This document shows positions 33,021 through 45,516 of a stretch of DNA of 64,000 bases, piece after piece. The notes beneath the pieces were generated by a model that saw only the letters and a program-made list of their open reading frames with translations, was not told the origin of the DNA and ran no database searches. The stretch is from Diphasiastrum complanatum (taxonomy: Eukaryota > Streptophyta > Lycopodiopsida > Lycopodiales > Lycopodiaceae), in assembly GCA_029204225.1 (NCBI GenBank), contig CM055095.1, positions 51,931,836 through 51,995,835 of the forward strand. The letters are read 5' to 3'. Positions within the stretch are counted from its first letter, which is position 1, and every line of letters starts with the position of its first letter. The translations under genes were made by a program, and so were the position numbers.

Positions 33021-34849
33021 CATGAGTTACAAGATCTCAATGAGATATGTGAGTAACATATGTGGGTTCTGGAGGAATCCGCCAGTTAAGAATGTGTTTA
33101 TGTACTGGGTCATAGTGAGATTATTCACATATGTGCACGATTAATCTTGTATGAATCTACTATGTATTCCTGGTTACTAGAGTTATTTAGTGCACTTAAC
33201 CTAGTCGGTGAACATGAGCATATGATCAAGTATTGTTTTCATAGATACTTGCAGAGTTAACGGATCTTTCTATGGAAGATTTATGAGTTAACTAATAAGT
33301 GATTTGGATAAGGATCTAAATATGGTGTCATACTAATATAATTGAGATCTGCACTTAGACATTTGAAGATTTTTGAATCATTGGCAATTAACTTGAGTAG
33401 TTGATTACTCCAGGATGAAGTTAATTGGTAAAATGATCAGTGTGATGTGGATTCACCGAGAACTGATGGTTTTGAATTATATTGTTTGTAAGACGCATGA
33501 TTAGTGAATCATTTGGGTTCATCAGTTAAAATTGTGTACATTGGATATACAATATTCTTGGGATAGAGTATTCCTTAGTTAAGGAAGGGACTCAGCTCAT
33601 TAGTAATCGTATCCCAGAGAACTCAATTGGATAATGAATCATAATGGATCCAAGAATAATAACTGAATTGATATTCAGCAGGACTTTGGATATCTAGATT
33701 TGATTCTAGACTGTACTCTGAAGTTTTTTGTAGTTGAAGATGATTGTCATTTTGGTATGTGTTCAGTCTTTAATTACCACTAGTTTATAGATCTTGAATC
33801 TGGCACTTCAGTTAAAGAATCATGTTTTGAAAGTATTCCTAAATGCAGTATTTCCTTAATGGAAAGATCTTGGAATGACTCTTACTTTTCTTGAGTTATG
33901 TTGGACATATACTCCAGTATCCTGTATATGATTACATATGATTTTGGATTCCAGAAAATTATGGGTGACGAATCATACGAATCTAAATATGTATGATTGA
34001 TGGATCATAAATAGATACTTAATTATTGTTATAGGATTATAAGGAGTAGTGATGATTCTTAAAGTGTGATGTTTAATTCTTGATCTATTATTTGAGTAAG
34101 AATTCGAATCAGTGTTTTGAATTTCTCTACTCCAGTATTTTAATTGAGAACCTACGGATCTCATAGACATTATTTTAGTTTATCTAGTGGATGTTATTCT
34201 GCTACAGTTTATGGTCTGTAGATGCTTGAGTACAGTTCTTTATTTGAATTAGATCTCCAGTTATTATAGGAGACAGAAAAGTCTATTAAGATGAATGAAT
34301 GCTATTTTCTTGTATTTGGTGCTAGAAACAGGAGCATTTAGCTTAAAAGAGTATCTGGGATACTCAGAGTTGAGTTTTAATCATTCTATATCTTAATGAT
34401 TCTCCTAGAGATTCTAATTGAATGACTTATCATATCTTAGAATTTGGATTCTAAGGATATTTGTACTTGAAAGTTTATAAATTATCTGTCTGAGTTGTGG
34501 ATAATTTCAGACTATGATTATAATTATTTTATTATTTCCTTAACTTTAATTTCTTAAGTTAGGTTAATTTACTCAGTGTTTCATGTAAATGCTTTTTACA
34601 TGAAGGTGATGTTACTAACTTATGGTGAATATAACCCAGATGGAAAATTTATCGCTTAGTGTACTTCTTCAAACCTGAGTTGTACTCTTGTACAGAGATT
34701 ATCACTTGGAGAATAGGATTATGTCTGTGTACTTGTTTGATGTGAAAGTTAGACTAAGGATAATGATTTTCTAGGTTGATATTTAAAGTTAAAAGAACTA
34801 TTCCTGTTATTCTTTCTTGTTTAGAGGCTTCTAAGGATAGAAGCAGTTT
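33021..34849. other. Long non-coding stretch before a plus-strand gypsy PPT
   Basis: About 1.8 kb of AT-rich text rich in GGATCTT/TTGATTT words, with no frame over 65 codons and no domain. Its place before the PPT at 34850 suggests the 3' untranslated or fully decayed part of a gypsy element. Confidence 0.4.
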
Positions 34850-35290
34850 AAGGAGGGAAGAATGTTATGGCCATATTCGGTTAAGGACATGGAATAGTTC
34901 TAATATGGTAGACCGGCCCTCCCATACTCAAGATTATTGGTCACGCCATGATTTAATTCCATGTCAAGGCCAGTTTGTGAGTAATTACCTTGAGAGGACC
35001 CAGACACTCTAATTGAGACATATGGAGTATTGCATGTCTGTGTGACGGATATAGGCAGGAGGACTGCATGAAGAGATGTGATCTATTTATAGTTGACCTG
35101 CATGGGGATTGCATGGTTACATGCACATGACTCTACTCTCTATATAAGGAGGTGGGAATTATGAAGCGTAATAAGGATGTTCACTTTGATTGACCACTCT
35201 GGATGTGCCACATGGCAGATGTACGGACGTGCAAGGTAGAAAGCGCAGCACCCGCATTTGAGAAAAAGTAGATTTATATTGTACTTTTAA
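34850..35290 (+). repeat. Gypsy PPT and LTR start
   Basis: AAGGAGGGAAGAA (34850-34862), then TGTTATGGCCATATTCGG. A TATA box CTCTATATAAGGAGG lies at about 35138. Right end uncertain, no partner LTR. Confidence 0.55.
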
Positions 35291-35998
35291 TCTGTTCAAA
35301 GAATGGGCAAAATAGTCACAAAGTATCCATTACATTTTCCAAAAGGCTCTTTAGGCATTAAGACGCATCCTCAAAGTTTCTTGTCATTTAGACTCAAATT
35401 TATGCCCCCGTGCTTGTTAATTAGGCCCCTTACAAGATTGAGCCCAAGATTTACCTCTTCTCTTAAGGATTCTCTATCTAGGCCAAAGTATGGCTCTTTG
35501 AGAGCTAGTCAATATTTCAAAGTGGTTGGGAGCTAAAAGGCCAACATTTGGATTCTCAAGAGCATTAGATCTTATTAATAAAAATGCCACTAACATTTAT
35601 TTATGTGCCCATACACATGCTCATAATACAAGAAAGTTAACAATACTAGCTTAAAATCAAAGAGCTTCTTCTTCTCCTACTCTCCTCCACGATACAACAT
35701 ATGAAAAAAACAATAACATTAAAACTCTTTCGATTTCCATCAATTCAAATGAATGAGCTGAGCCTTGTTTATAGTAAGTATGGAAGGTGGATTTCCTCTT
35801 TAAACCCTACTACCTAATGTGAAAATCACATTTCTAATCCAAGCCTAACATTGCCAACAATGGCCAAGATGAGACATTGGTAGATGTAGCCAATAGAATG
35901 GAGTATGTCACACCAAGGAGTTGAGTTGAGGCTCATACTTTGGCCTACTGTAGACTAGCTTTCACACATATGAGATCCTAAATATTACAAGCAATATC
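35291..35998. other. Non-coding, left flank of D
   Basis: No gene seen. It ends in ATATC (35994-35998), the left target copy of D. Its continuation is at 40788. Confidence 0.4.
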
Positions 35999-36831
35999 TG
36001 TGAAAAATGCAAAAATAAGCTTGGTAGAGGCAAAAAAATCATGTATATAGGATGATTACACATGTGTGGGGCCTGTTCCCACGTGTTAAAATAGTGTACT
36101 TGTCATGTACCATAATCATATAGGTTGTACATATGATTAATTCAAGTTCTAGTGGCTAAAAAGGCCAAAAACTGGTTTTCTAGACATATGACACATGGCA
36201 TCAATCTATTGATTGCATGAGCCACATCCTTTGGTTAGGTGTCATATCCCATGTGTAGAGGACAGCTCACATGTGTGGAATAAGATGAAGTAGGCAAATT
36301 TTGACTTCTAGAAGATTTTCAAGTAGATCTCCATATAGAAGGAAAATGGACCAAAAGTGCTCAAAATAGAAGGTTTTGTCCAAGTGTCAGTTTTGCATGA
36401 TGAATCATCATATGACAAGGCACCTTCACACATGTGGGATCATAGGGATGATCAGTACCACGAGCTCCCACTTATTGTATATATAGAGCCACATTTGGCC
36501 ATAATCAATGTGAGACACCAATCTTGGTTTTGGAAGCAATTTTGAGTGATTCTCTCCATTTGTCTACATTTGTTTTGATTGTTTTGAGGTGCTATCAATG
36601 TGTACTTGATTTTCAGGTTGGAGTCTATACTCAGACAGTGTTTCACACGTGTGAAACCAAAAAGTACACCTACCTTCAATTAATGATTATTCTTGTTGGG
36701 ATTTTGTGTCTAGAATTGATCTAGATTGATCTTAATCTCAAGTAGATTGATAGATCAAGTAATCTGACAACCAATCCCTCTTGAGGATCAGATTAGAATC
36801 CTCTCTTGGTCCTTTTTGTACTTTTTGCACA
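35999..36831 (+). repeat. 5' LTR of D
   Basis: 833 bp. It holds several CACATGTGTGG-type palindromes (about 36058, 36268, 36428), TTCACACGTGTGAAACC at about 36644, and TATA-like TTGTATATATAGAG at about 36475. A 62-codon frame starting MLKIEGF occurs in both LTRs only because the LTRs are copies. Confidence 0.95.
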
Positions 36832-36843
36832 TGGTATCAGAGC
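36832..36843 (+). other. Primer binding site of D
   Basis: TGGTATCAGAGC directly after the LTR, identical to that of C. Confidence 0.95.
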
Positions 36844-38494
36844 CTAGTACAAGAGGTTTTGTTGAAATTGATAGGGTTAATCCAAATCAAAGCCAAAATT
36901 AGCCATGTTTTTGAAACTAGTCAAATTTTGTGTAGCGAGTTGGATTTGATAGCTATCCTCAAATTTTTTGGTCCAGATCTTGTGGTGGGCTGTAGGAACC
37001 CTTTTCACACGTGTGAGGCCGTACATCTCCGGTTTTGACTGAGAAATTTCAAAAATTTGTAGAATTTGACTCACATACCCAATTTGAGTGATTTTTGGTG
37101 CAAAATCAAGCATTTTCTATAGTGAATCTAATCCCTTGATTACTTCTTGTAATAGATCAGCCAAAAAATTAAAATTGAAGCTTGCAAAAGGTGCATTAAT
37201 TGATCTTCTCTGATTTTTTGAGTGTATGTTGAAGTTAAGAGAGATTTTGCTAAAAATCATAGATTAAGGAGTGATATGCAAGGTGAGAGGTTGAAATCCA
37301 TTGTACCATCACTCTAGATTTGTTCAAGAGTGATAGGGTCATGTTTAGAAGCATCAATTTGCTAGAAAACATCTTTGGATCTGTCCTCCAAGTGAAACCT
37401 TTGAGAGTTTCTAGTGCATATAGAGCATCTATGCAAATCTTTTGTAGAATTTGACATAGATTGGCTTAAATTGAGAGTTCTAGAAAAGAGATTGAGATCC
37501 AAGTCACATTGTTCAACCCTACTCAATTTGTTTGAGTGATTGTAAGGTTTTAAAAGAGTCATTAAGGTGTCTATGACAAATGTGCAGAGAGAGATCCAAT
37601 TTTCTAAGAGTTCTTTCCTTTGGGGCAAGATCTAGAAGCTCATTACGTGTTGTTATTGGTGAAGATTTTGTCTTCTCCTATGTGATCAAATCTTTCTAAG
37701 TGGCATTAGCTCTTTGAAGCACAATATCTAAGTGAAAAAAATCACAACTTTTGATTTTGAATTTCATTCCAAGTCTTAAAAGGTAGAGTAATTGGTGGAA
37801 TCCAATAGGAGTGATTGAATTCAATTTGTTGAGCAAAAATTGACATTGTATGTATGAAACTCAAATTAGTTCTATTCAACTTTCTTTGTGAGAGTGTGAG
37901 GGTCAATTTGTGGTCCCATTGGATGACTATAATGAGGAGGAGTCCATATTTGAGTATTCATGCATGGTTGAGATCTTTGTGAATCTCTAGTTGTCTAAAT
38001 TTTTAAGCTTTGTGAAAAATTGGTGGTATAGTTTGTTTTTGAATCAAATCAAATTCATTCTAAATCTCAAGAGTGAGATTATTTGGGTCAAGAGAGTCCA
38101 AAAGAAGTGATTAAGTTTGATTTTCATGTGTTTGAAACAAAACCCATCTTTTGTTCAAGAATCTCAAGTGTTGAGAGAACTAGTCAAGTGAAAAGGAAAA
38201 TCTAGGTGTCAAATCTTTTCATATCCATTTCAACTTTTTTAAAAAAGAGTCATTGGTATTTGATGAGTCCAATCAGAGATTGGATCTAATTTCTTTTGTG
38301 ATTTGATTCAAAGATTGTGTGCTTTTGTCTTAGTGATCAAAGCAAAGTTTCCAAGTGACTAGTCATTAGTGTGGAGATTGATTCTTAGGTTTGTGAGCTA
38401 GATCTTTTGTAGATCATTCTAGATTATTGAAGTTGTTCAAATTTAGTCTCTTGAAAGTCACAAATTACATTTGTATATCACAGGTTTTTATTCG
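36844..38494 (+). other. Long untranslated leader of D
   Basis: About 1.65 kb without conserved coding, rich in TTTGTGA and AAGTGATT words. TTTTCACACGTGTGAGGCC lies near 37008. A possible splice acceptor (TTGTATATCACAG) sits just before the ORF at about 38483. Confidence 0.55.
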
Positions 38495-39841
38495 ATGGCA
38501 TCAATAGGTGGCATCATATTGAAGGAAAGAAAGGATCCTAAGTGCAACCTTTGTGGAAAGGGAGGATATATTTTCTCAATATGCTACAAAAAGAAGACCA
38601 ATCCATCCAAGGAGAACCAAGGCAAGGGGGCCGAGGTGAAGGATGGAGCTTCAAGTTTGAAATGCAAATACAAGAAGGACAAGTCCAAGGAAAGGTGTTT
38701 CCTTTGTGGAAAGGTGAATGAGGCTTGGAGTCTCATAAGGACTTGCAAGATTTGTCTTCAAGAGTCCATCACAACACATGTCAAATCTTTTGAAATTTTT
38801 CATTTGGAAGTGCATTGTTTGGTTCAAGATGCAAAGATAGATGTCACTTTCATGAAAGTAACTTGGATTTATTTTATGTCCTTGGAAAGTATTTTGCTTG
38901 GAACTTTAGATAAGTTCAAACTTATTGTTATGATCCAAGAGAAATCAATCAAGAATAAGGAGCATCAGTCACAAAATGAAAATAGTTTTATTTATGCTCT
39001 CATGTCAACTTATGAAGATCTATTTTGCTTTGAAGGGATTTTTGTATCTCAAAGGTGGCTTAAGGAAATACTAGTTGAGTGTGATGCCTTAAAGTATAGC
39101 AAAGCATGCTTTCCTTGTAAGCTTACATTAGTTATGAAGTCAAGAAAATGGAAATGTCTTCATAATGTAAATTCTTTTAGTTTCAATAAGATCATGAATG
39201 ATGTGTTCATTCATAAAGATGAAAATTGTAAGTTTTCAATCTTAAAGACAAGTTGTAAACTTCTTATGAGAATAAGTGAAGCATCCAAAGTGGACACTTA
39301 TATCCATAAGCAAGTAGTTAGCCTTATTGAGATGGAAATGCCTTTTGATTTCAATATTAGAAAAATCATGCCAAGTTGTGGTGATTTTTGGACTTATGTT
39401 TCTAGCATAAGTAATTTTGATAATCATAGGAGGTGCATATTGTGTGGTCATAGTTGTTGTGATCATTATGAGACATGGAAGTCTCGGATTTCCATCAAAA
39501 AGGAGCACCATGAAGAGGATCTTAAGGAGTCATCTCAAGGTTCAAATGTGCCAAGGATTGAGGAGGAGATTCCTTCTCAAGGTTCAAGTGTGCCAAGGAT
39601 TGAGGAGGAGAGACCTTCTCAGATTGTGATTCCAAAAATAAACTCAAGAAATATGGTTGAATCCATGTGGCTCACATTTCAAGGGAAAGACGAGCATATC
39701 TCATGTGAAGGAGCAAGCCTCAAGGTCAAGCATCTACATGAAATTTGGAAGGGATCAATTTTGGAGGTGCTTGGATGGTGCAAAGCTCTCAAGCTCATCA
39801 AAGATATCAACATCAAAGAAGCACTATCATGGATATGGTAA
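38495..39841 (+). CDS. D element protein: knuckle stub plus unknown domain
   Basis: 448 codons from MASIGGIILKERKDPK. The start matches copia gag starts (MASQGGYLLEAS in C), but the gag core is missing and a knuckle follows at once: C-N-L-C-G-K-G-G-Y-I-F-S-I-C, with the zinc His changed to Tyr, then a second CFLCGK half. The rest (about 350 residues) matches no family I know. It has basic and Cys-rich spots (RRCILCGHSCCDHYETW), a 14-residue tandem repeat (SQGSNVPRIEEEIP and SQGSSVPRIEEERP, 39533-39620), the block VESMWLTFQGKDEHISC and the end EALSWIW. D' shares three of these blocks. The frame is fully open, unlike nearby copies. An upstream in-frame Met at 38471 is possible but less likely. 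Confidence 0.8.
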   Translation: MASIGGIILKERKDPKCNLCGKGGYIFSICYKKKTNPSKENQGKGAEVKDGASSLKCKYKKDKSKERCFLCGKVNEAWSLIRTCKICLQESITTHVKSFEIFHLEVHCLVQDAKIDVTFMKVTWIYFMSLESILLGTLDKFKLIVMIQEKSIKNKEHQSQNENSFIYALMSTYEDLFCFEGIFVSQRWLKEILVECDALKYSKACFPCKLTLVMKSRKWKCLHNVNSFSFNKIMNDVFIHKDENCKFSILKTSCKLLMRISEASKVDTYIHKQVVSLIEMEMPFDFNIRKIMPSCGDFWTYVSSISNFDNHRRCILCGHSCCDHYETWKSRISIKKEHHEEDLKESSQGSNVPRIEEEIPSQGSSVPRIEEERPSQIVIPKINSRNMVESMWLTFQGKDEHISCEGASLKVKHLHEIWKGSILEVLGWCKALKLIKDINIKEALSWIW

Positions 39842-39952
39842 TTTCATATCAACATCAAGCTCATTGGCTGATCTTCACACCTTTTGAACCAGCAAAGACC
39901 AATTCAGCCCATGGAGTCAAGTTCAAGATCATCATGTTTTCCATCAAGCTAG

Positions 39953-40787
39953 ATTTTTGAGGAGTGTGAAAAATGCAAAAATAAGCTTGGTAGAGGCAAA
40001 AAATCATGTATATAGGATGATTACACATGTGTGGAGCCTGTTCCCACATGTTAAAATAGTGTACTTGTCATGTACCATAATCATATAGGTTGTACATATG
40101 ATTTAATTCAAGTTCTAGTGGCTAAAAAGGCCAAAAACTAGTTTTCTAGACATATGACACATGGCATCAATCTATTGATTGCATGAGCCACATCCTTTGG
40201 TTAGGTGTCATATCCCATGTGTAGAGGACATCTCACATGTGTGGAATAAGCTGAAGTAGGCGAATTTTGACTTCTGAAAGATTTCCAAGTAGATCTCCAT
40301 ATAGAAGGAAAATGGACCAAAAGTGCTCAAAATAGAAGGTTTTGACCAAGTGTCAATTTTGCATGATGAATCATCATATGACAAATCACCTTCATACATG
40401 TGGGATCATAGGGATGATCAGTACCACAAGCTCCCACTTATTGTATATATAGAGCCACATTTGGCCATAATCAACGTGAGACACCAATCTTGGTTTTGGA
40501 AGCAATTTTGAGTGATTCTCTCCATTTGTCTACATTTGTTTTGATTGTTTTGAGGTGCTATCAATGTGTACTTGATTTCAGGTTGGAGTCCATACTCAGA
40601 CAGTGTTTCACACGTGTGAAACCAGAAAGTACACCTACCTTCAATTAATGATTGTTGGATTTTGTCTAGAATTGATCTAGATTGATCTTAATCTCAAGTA
40701 GATTGATAGATCAAGTAATCTGACAACCAATCCCTCTTGAGGATCAGATTAGGATCCACTCTTGGTCCTTTTTGTACTTTTTGCACA
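39953..40787 (+). repeat. PPT and 3' LTR of D
   Basis: TTTTTGAGGAG, then the 823-bp LTR 39965-40787, ending TTTTTGCACA before target copy ATATC. Confidence 0.95.
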
Positions 40788-40792
40788 ATATC

Positions 40793-41354
40793 TTCCTAAA
40801 TGGGCTTACAACATCTCCTAGCTTCGCATATGCGGCACAATTAATACCACATTGGCCTAGGCTGGCATTTGTATAATCTTAATAGAAAGCTGCAAGCAAG
40901 ATCTATCAAGATTAATCTTACGATATAGTTTGACTTCTTTGTCCTAAAGCCCATGGGATTCAGCTCTAATTAGAAAGGGATATAGCATGTATAAAGAGAA
41001 CAATCAAGAATTTAGAAGCTCTCAAGACCTTTCCAAAACTTTTGAAAGTGGGGGCATAATTAACTATTTGCCTTTTGCCCATATCAATATCAAGGTTCTA
41101 GCATTCTTAAAGCATCTTTCAAGAATTTCGACACTCAACGTCTCAACCAAAATTTAGGGACTCAAAGGGCTATATAGACAATTCTAGGGCACATTTCCTA
41201 GCACACGAAACAAGGTAAGAATGTCTTGGACTTTTTGCCTCAAAGTTGCAATCTAGAGACTTGTAACTCTTGGGGTTTAAAAGCAGGGCTGCCACTAATT
41301 TGTTCCCTTTCTTGGGACTTGTCACCTACCAACCTACCAAGATCATCTAGATAA
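40793..41354. other. Non-coding, right flank of D
   Basis: No gene seen. It continues the sequence left of 35998. It lies downstream, on the minus strand, of the unknown frame U and could be its 3' region. Confidence 0.35.
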
Positions 41355-43945
41355 TCATGGCCAAGATTTGGTTTCCTTAGCAAAATATTGAGTGCCATGG
41401 AGATTTTGCTTTGTAGAAAGAGTTGATGGTGCCAATGGATCTAGGAGCTTTACTGCTTTCTTATGGTTTTTGCAATGGTCCAGATCTGGTAGTATATAGC
41501 CTCCGCACTCCTTTGTGGTTGGATATGTCTTGGCAAATTCTTGAGACGCACGCAACTCCTAGCTCGGTTCAGTAGGCATGATTATGTGCCAGATGGTTGG
41601 TGCTTCAGTTGCAACGACATGTTCAATTTGTGGATCAGGTTCAGGGGATAGAGGAGGTGAAGGATTAGATATAGCAATTCTTTGGGATTCGAGAGAAAAT
41701 TGATGTTGGATAAATGGAAGGTTAGTGGTGTCGATGGGATTAGAAGTGAAGAAAGGGAAAAGATGGTGTTGGGAGCTAGTACCACTAGAGCCATGTGGAT
41801 TGGTTGGTGATTGAGTCCCTTGCCCTTGGGGTTGGGGGCCATGGAATGACGAGCCTTGATTAGCAGGTGGAGGCTGTTTGATGGACCAGATGGTGGAATC
41901 TTGCTCCATTTCCACCATCTGGTCCATCAAAGTGAGGCCCGGAATCATGAAACTGGATGTGCTCTGCATGGACAGAAGGTGTAAACTCAGCAGTTGCCTT
42001 TAACCTTTCTTCCAAGGTGGCGATATGCTGGTTGAGAGCCTCGACGGAAGCAGTATAGGCTTGTTGCATTTTGGAGTGCTATTCCATTGTGGCTTTTAGC
42101 TTTTGTGCCAGCGCTTGATAGGCCCTCACTGGAATTGGAGTTCCCTCGAGAATAGCTGGTGGTGCAAAATCATTGATATCTACCAATTCCAGTTGTTCCT
42201 TCATAGCAGAACATGCTTCTTGTGCATCTGCTACGGCCTCGTCTCATTCGACGATAAGTTGTGTGATAGCAGTCTGCTGATGGTGGGAGATCCTTATTTG
42301 GAGCTGGTTCTAGAGGTGGATGAGCATTTGTTGTTGTTGTTGATTATAAGCAGTGAGGTTCTGGATATGCTGCTGCTGTTGCTTGCTTTCCTCCTCCAAC
42401 CTTACTTTTTCTTTCTGAAGACCTGCCATAGTGCCATCTTCAAACTGCCTCATGGTATACTGCCCCCCCAGGGTTCCGAATAAGCTATATTGGAGCTCAT
42501 TTACCAACCAAACCGCCTTTTGGGCTATGAGGGATAGTTGCTCCCACGGGCCAATATTAGGGAGTGTGCGGGTACAGTTGGTATATGGCATGAGATTAAA
42601 TGGGAGAAAATATGGACTTGGCAGAGAGATTGGGTTTTGAGAAAAGACAGAGGGTGGTGATTGAGGGATGAGAGGTGGTGAATGTGGTGGTGACAGAATG
42701 CATGCGGGAGATGTGTGGATCGGAGGAGTTGTGATGGTGGTGGATGTAGTCTGTGTTAATAATTGCAAAGCAAAATCATCTACATTGACTACAGAGTCAA
42801 GTAGGGTGGAAGATTGTATAGGTGAGGGCTTTGGTGGAATTGTGGAATCAAAGCCCGTGTTCAGTGCGAATGAGAGGGTGGATGTGGTGGTAAATGGGGG
42901 TGGTAGTGGTGGAAGAGAAGTTGTGGTAGAAGGTAAGGAAACAGGAACTGTGGAAGTTGGCTGAGTAGACACAATCATGCTTATTGAACCAGCACCTGAA
43001 GCTCCAGCATCCAATGAACTGTTTGCTACTGCTATGACTTGTCTGCATTGTTGGGCCTGTTGGAATAAGGCGTCCTACTACACTAGAACCTCCTTTGGTA
43101 CTCGAGAGGTTTTCAAGCTCCCGTCGGATTCAGCATATTTTGTCCCTATATCACTGGATAAGATATTAGGGGAGATGGCGACATCTGTGCTGATTGCATT
43201 GCCCTTCTGCTTCTTTGTTGGTGGTGTGGGTGAGACAGGCTCGGTTGATAGTTGTGGGGTGGCACGCTTCCTGGTTCTAGGATAAATGTCGTCTAGCTCT
43301 TTGATAGCCACGACCATTCGATTTCCAAGTTGCTTTGTGACCAACATGTGGAGGAGATATCCACATTTGGTGGTGGCTTTTCTAGCTTTTAGGGCCCCAC
43401 ATAATTTCTTTGACACTTTCTCGACCCACTTGTAGTTATGAGTGGGGTCATCCATGGTGAGGGTTAATGAAAATAGATTGCTAGTTGGAATACAACCCAT
43501 TTTCATGGTATGGACCTCGACCATGGCCACCAGGATTTCTGATGCTACCCAATGCTTAGGATCTGTGATGAAACGAATAGTGATCCCGTCGTTGGTTTGG
43601 ACAATTGTTTTTCCATTGTTCATCAGAAACTTGGTGAAATACTTGGCATCGTAAATGGTCTCCTTGCCATTGTATATGCTCTGGAGAGATGTTGATGATG
43701 GTAGAACTGCCGCTCTTAGACATAATCCGAAAGGTCTGGAACTCGTCTGAATAAGTTGAGTAGGCAACTTGGATCAAACTCTCGCTTTGCTGATCAGTGA
43801 AGTATGCCAGATCAAAGCCAAGGTTGGTAAGAATATCCTTGGCGAGGATGAGTTGTTCTGCATAACTCTTAATGGAAATCACGCCTAAATAAGGCTTAGG
43901 GGCCTTATGATGATGAAGTGAGAGGGATGAGTCCCGAGAGGCCAT
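41355..43945 (-). pseudogene. Unknown long reading frame U, broken
   Basis: About 860 codons on the minus strand in at least three frames. Start MASRDSSLSLHHHKAPKPYL at 43945; frameshift near 43680; LYHMLVTKQLGN-like and DDIYPRTRKRATPQLSTEP (basic, nuclear-signal-like); a Pro/Ser/Thr-rich part (43010-42600); a Gln-rich coiled coil (EKVRLEEESKQQQQHIQNL, about 42390); a second coiled coil (EALNQHIATLEERLKATAEF, about 42030); a Pro-rich part; then one stop near 41560 and YILPDLDHCKNHKKAVKLLD to 41355. No enzyme motif seen. It might be a structural ORF of a transposon or a dead host gene. Function not assigned. Confidence 0.5.
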
Positions 43946-45009
43946 GGTAGCAGTGATTCTAGATGGTTCTAGAAATTTTGAAAATTCTGAAAAATTTCAA
44001 CATGAACTCAGGAGCAGAAGTCTAGAATAAACTCGTGGAGGTAATGGTTGAGGCCTATATAGACTTTTTTGGACAGAAAATTGCAACTGCTCCCAAAAAT
44101 CATTCTCAGTCAGTGCCCATGACTTTCTAGTGAGGTGCACGAATTTTGAGGCATTGTTTTGAGGGCCGGTGAATTTCTGTAAGTGATTTTTTGTACAAAA
44201 ATGGCAAAGATGGCTGATAGTAGAAAATTTTGTTCGATCAAAATTTGCAGAGATGATAGAGAAATTGTGAAGATAATTTTGAGGCTCAACGAATTATGTA
44301 CGAATTTTGTCAGTGAGGATCTGACACTAAAAACTAAGTTTTTTTATTTCTGAAAAGTTTTTTCTCTAAGACAGAATTCGTGGAGGTCAAAAAAAAATCG
44401 TGCATACTAAAAAAATGGTTGGGCGAATTCTATCTGATGTGGTTGTGAGACAAATTTTCTGAAAAGAATGATTCTTGTGGTTTTCACAGAAATGCTTGAT
44501 CTAATGATATCTGTGAAGAATTGCCAAAAATTGGCAAATCTAGCTTGATCAAAAACCATGTAGAATAGTGTAAATTATGTACACAAGTCGGTCCCACACA
44601 TGTGAGGCCATGATGCCACGTGGGAAACCCATCCTAATGTAGGTTAGGTCAAGTCAAGAGAGTTGGTCATGTCTATTTGGTGGTCATCCCTACTTTATAG
44701 GACCTACACCTAAGTTTAAGGTGAAAATTTGACCAACTAGCTACCTACCAAGCATAACTCTAGGAAATAGACTAGGGTTTCATTTTAGGTCAAGGAGAGT
44801 GAGTTAACTTCCTTATTACATGCTGGAAATCCACCTAACTTCAAGAAGGAAGTCGAATTTGCTATGTATTCCAAGCTCCCATAGTGAGAAGATAGAAAAA
44901 TTTTTGGAGCTCATTGGCAATCTCAAGCTAGTTCACTATGTACATTGAGTTTTTGTGATCCAAATGATCCCAAATCAATTTCTACTTGTTTCTCAGGTTA
45001 AAGGCCGTA
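43946..45009. other. Non-coding; possible leader of U
   Basis: About 1 kb with many AAAATTTT words and no domain. CACACATGTGAGGCC near 44596 resembles the D leader motif. It lies upstream of the start of U on the minus strand. Confidence 0.35.
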
Positions 45010-45029
45010 CTACAGCCTGTAACCTTCGA

Positions 45030-45516
45030 CTTATGGTGAAGCAAAGGATGATGACATTTGGGTCAAGGCCATGGGAGAGGAGATGGAGTCAATTGCTAAG
45101 CATAGCACATGGGACTTAGTAGAACCACCAGTTGGCAAGAAACCCATTGGTTGCAAATGGGTATACAGGACTAAGTACCACGCAGATGGAAGTATAGCAA
45201 AACACAAAGCAAGATTAGTGATCAAAGGGTACGCACAAAATAAAGGCATCGACTGTGAGGAGACCTTTGCGCCGGTTTGTAAGTGGAATACTCTACGTCT
45301 ACTTATTGCTTTAGCTTCACATTTTGGTTGGCCTTTGCATCAGATGGATGTGAAATCTGCTTTTCTAATTGGTGAGTTAGAAGAAGAAGTGTTCATGGAT
45401 CAACCTGAAGGTTTTGTAACGAAAGGACAAAAAAATAAAGTATGTCGCTTGAAGAAAGCGCTTTATGGTCTTAAACAAGCACCACATGGATGGTATAGCA
45501 GGATTGATGCCTACTT
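45030..45516 (+). pseudogene. Copia E' reverse transcriptase N-part
   Basis: Open frame with [80 protein letters not shown] and KKALYGLKQAPHGWYSRIDA. It covers the first RT catalytic Asp region. Reading breaks at the inversion point in RIDAYL. Confidence 0.9.

Larger units (their letters stand above)
35999..40787 (+). mobile_element. LTR retrotransposon D, complete, no pol
   Basis: LTRs at 35999-36831 and 39965-40787 both run from TGTGAAAAATGC to TTTTTGCACA. ATATC occurs directly outside both ends (35994-35998, 40788-40792), a perfect 5-bp target duplication. Primer site 36832-36843, PPT 39953-39964, one open frame 38495-39841. By eye about twenty substitutions separate the LTRs. No protease, integrase, RT or RNase H is present, so it must use enzymes from another copia element. 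Confidence 0.95.

Noticed and set aside
36357-36545. 62-codon frame starting MLKIEGF, also at 40323
   Set aside because: It lies within the two LTRs of D, so its presence twice is due to LTR identity, not coding constraint.
38495-39841. D protein considered as a plain copia gag
   Set aside because: Only the first about 12 residues and a damaged knuckle resemble gag. The UBN2 core is absent and the long C-part does not match any gag seen here.
42310-43014. Pro-rich frame considered as an extensin-like cell wall protein
   Set aside because: No Ser-Pro4 repeats or signal peptide, and it continues up and down as part of the longer broken frame U.
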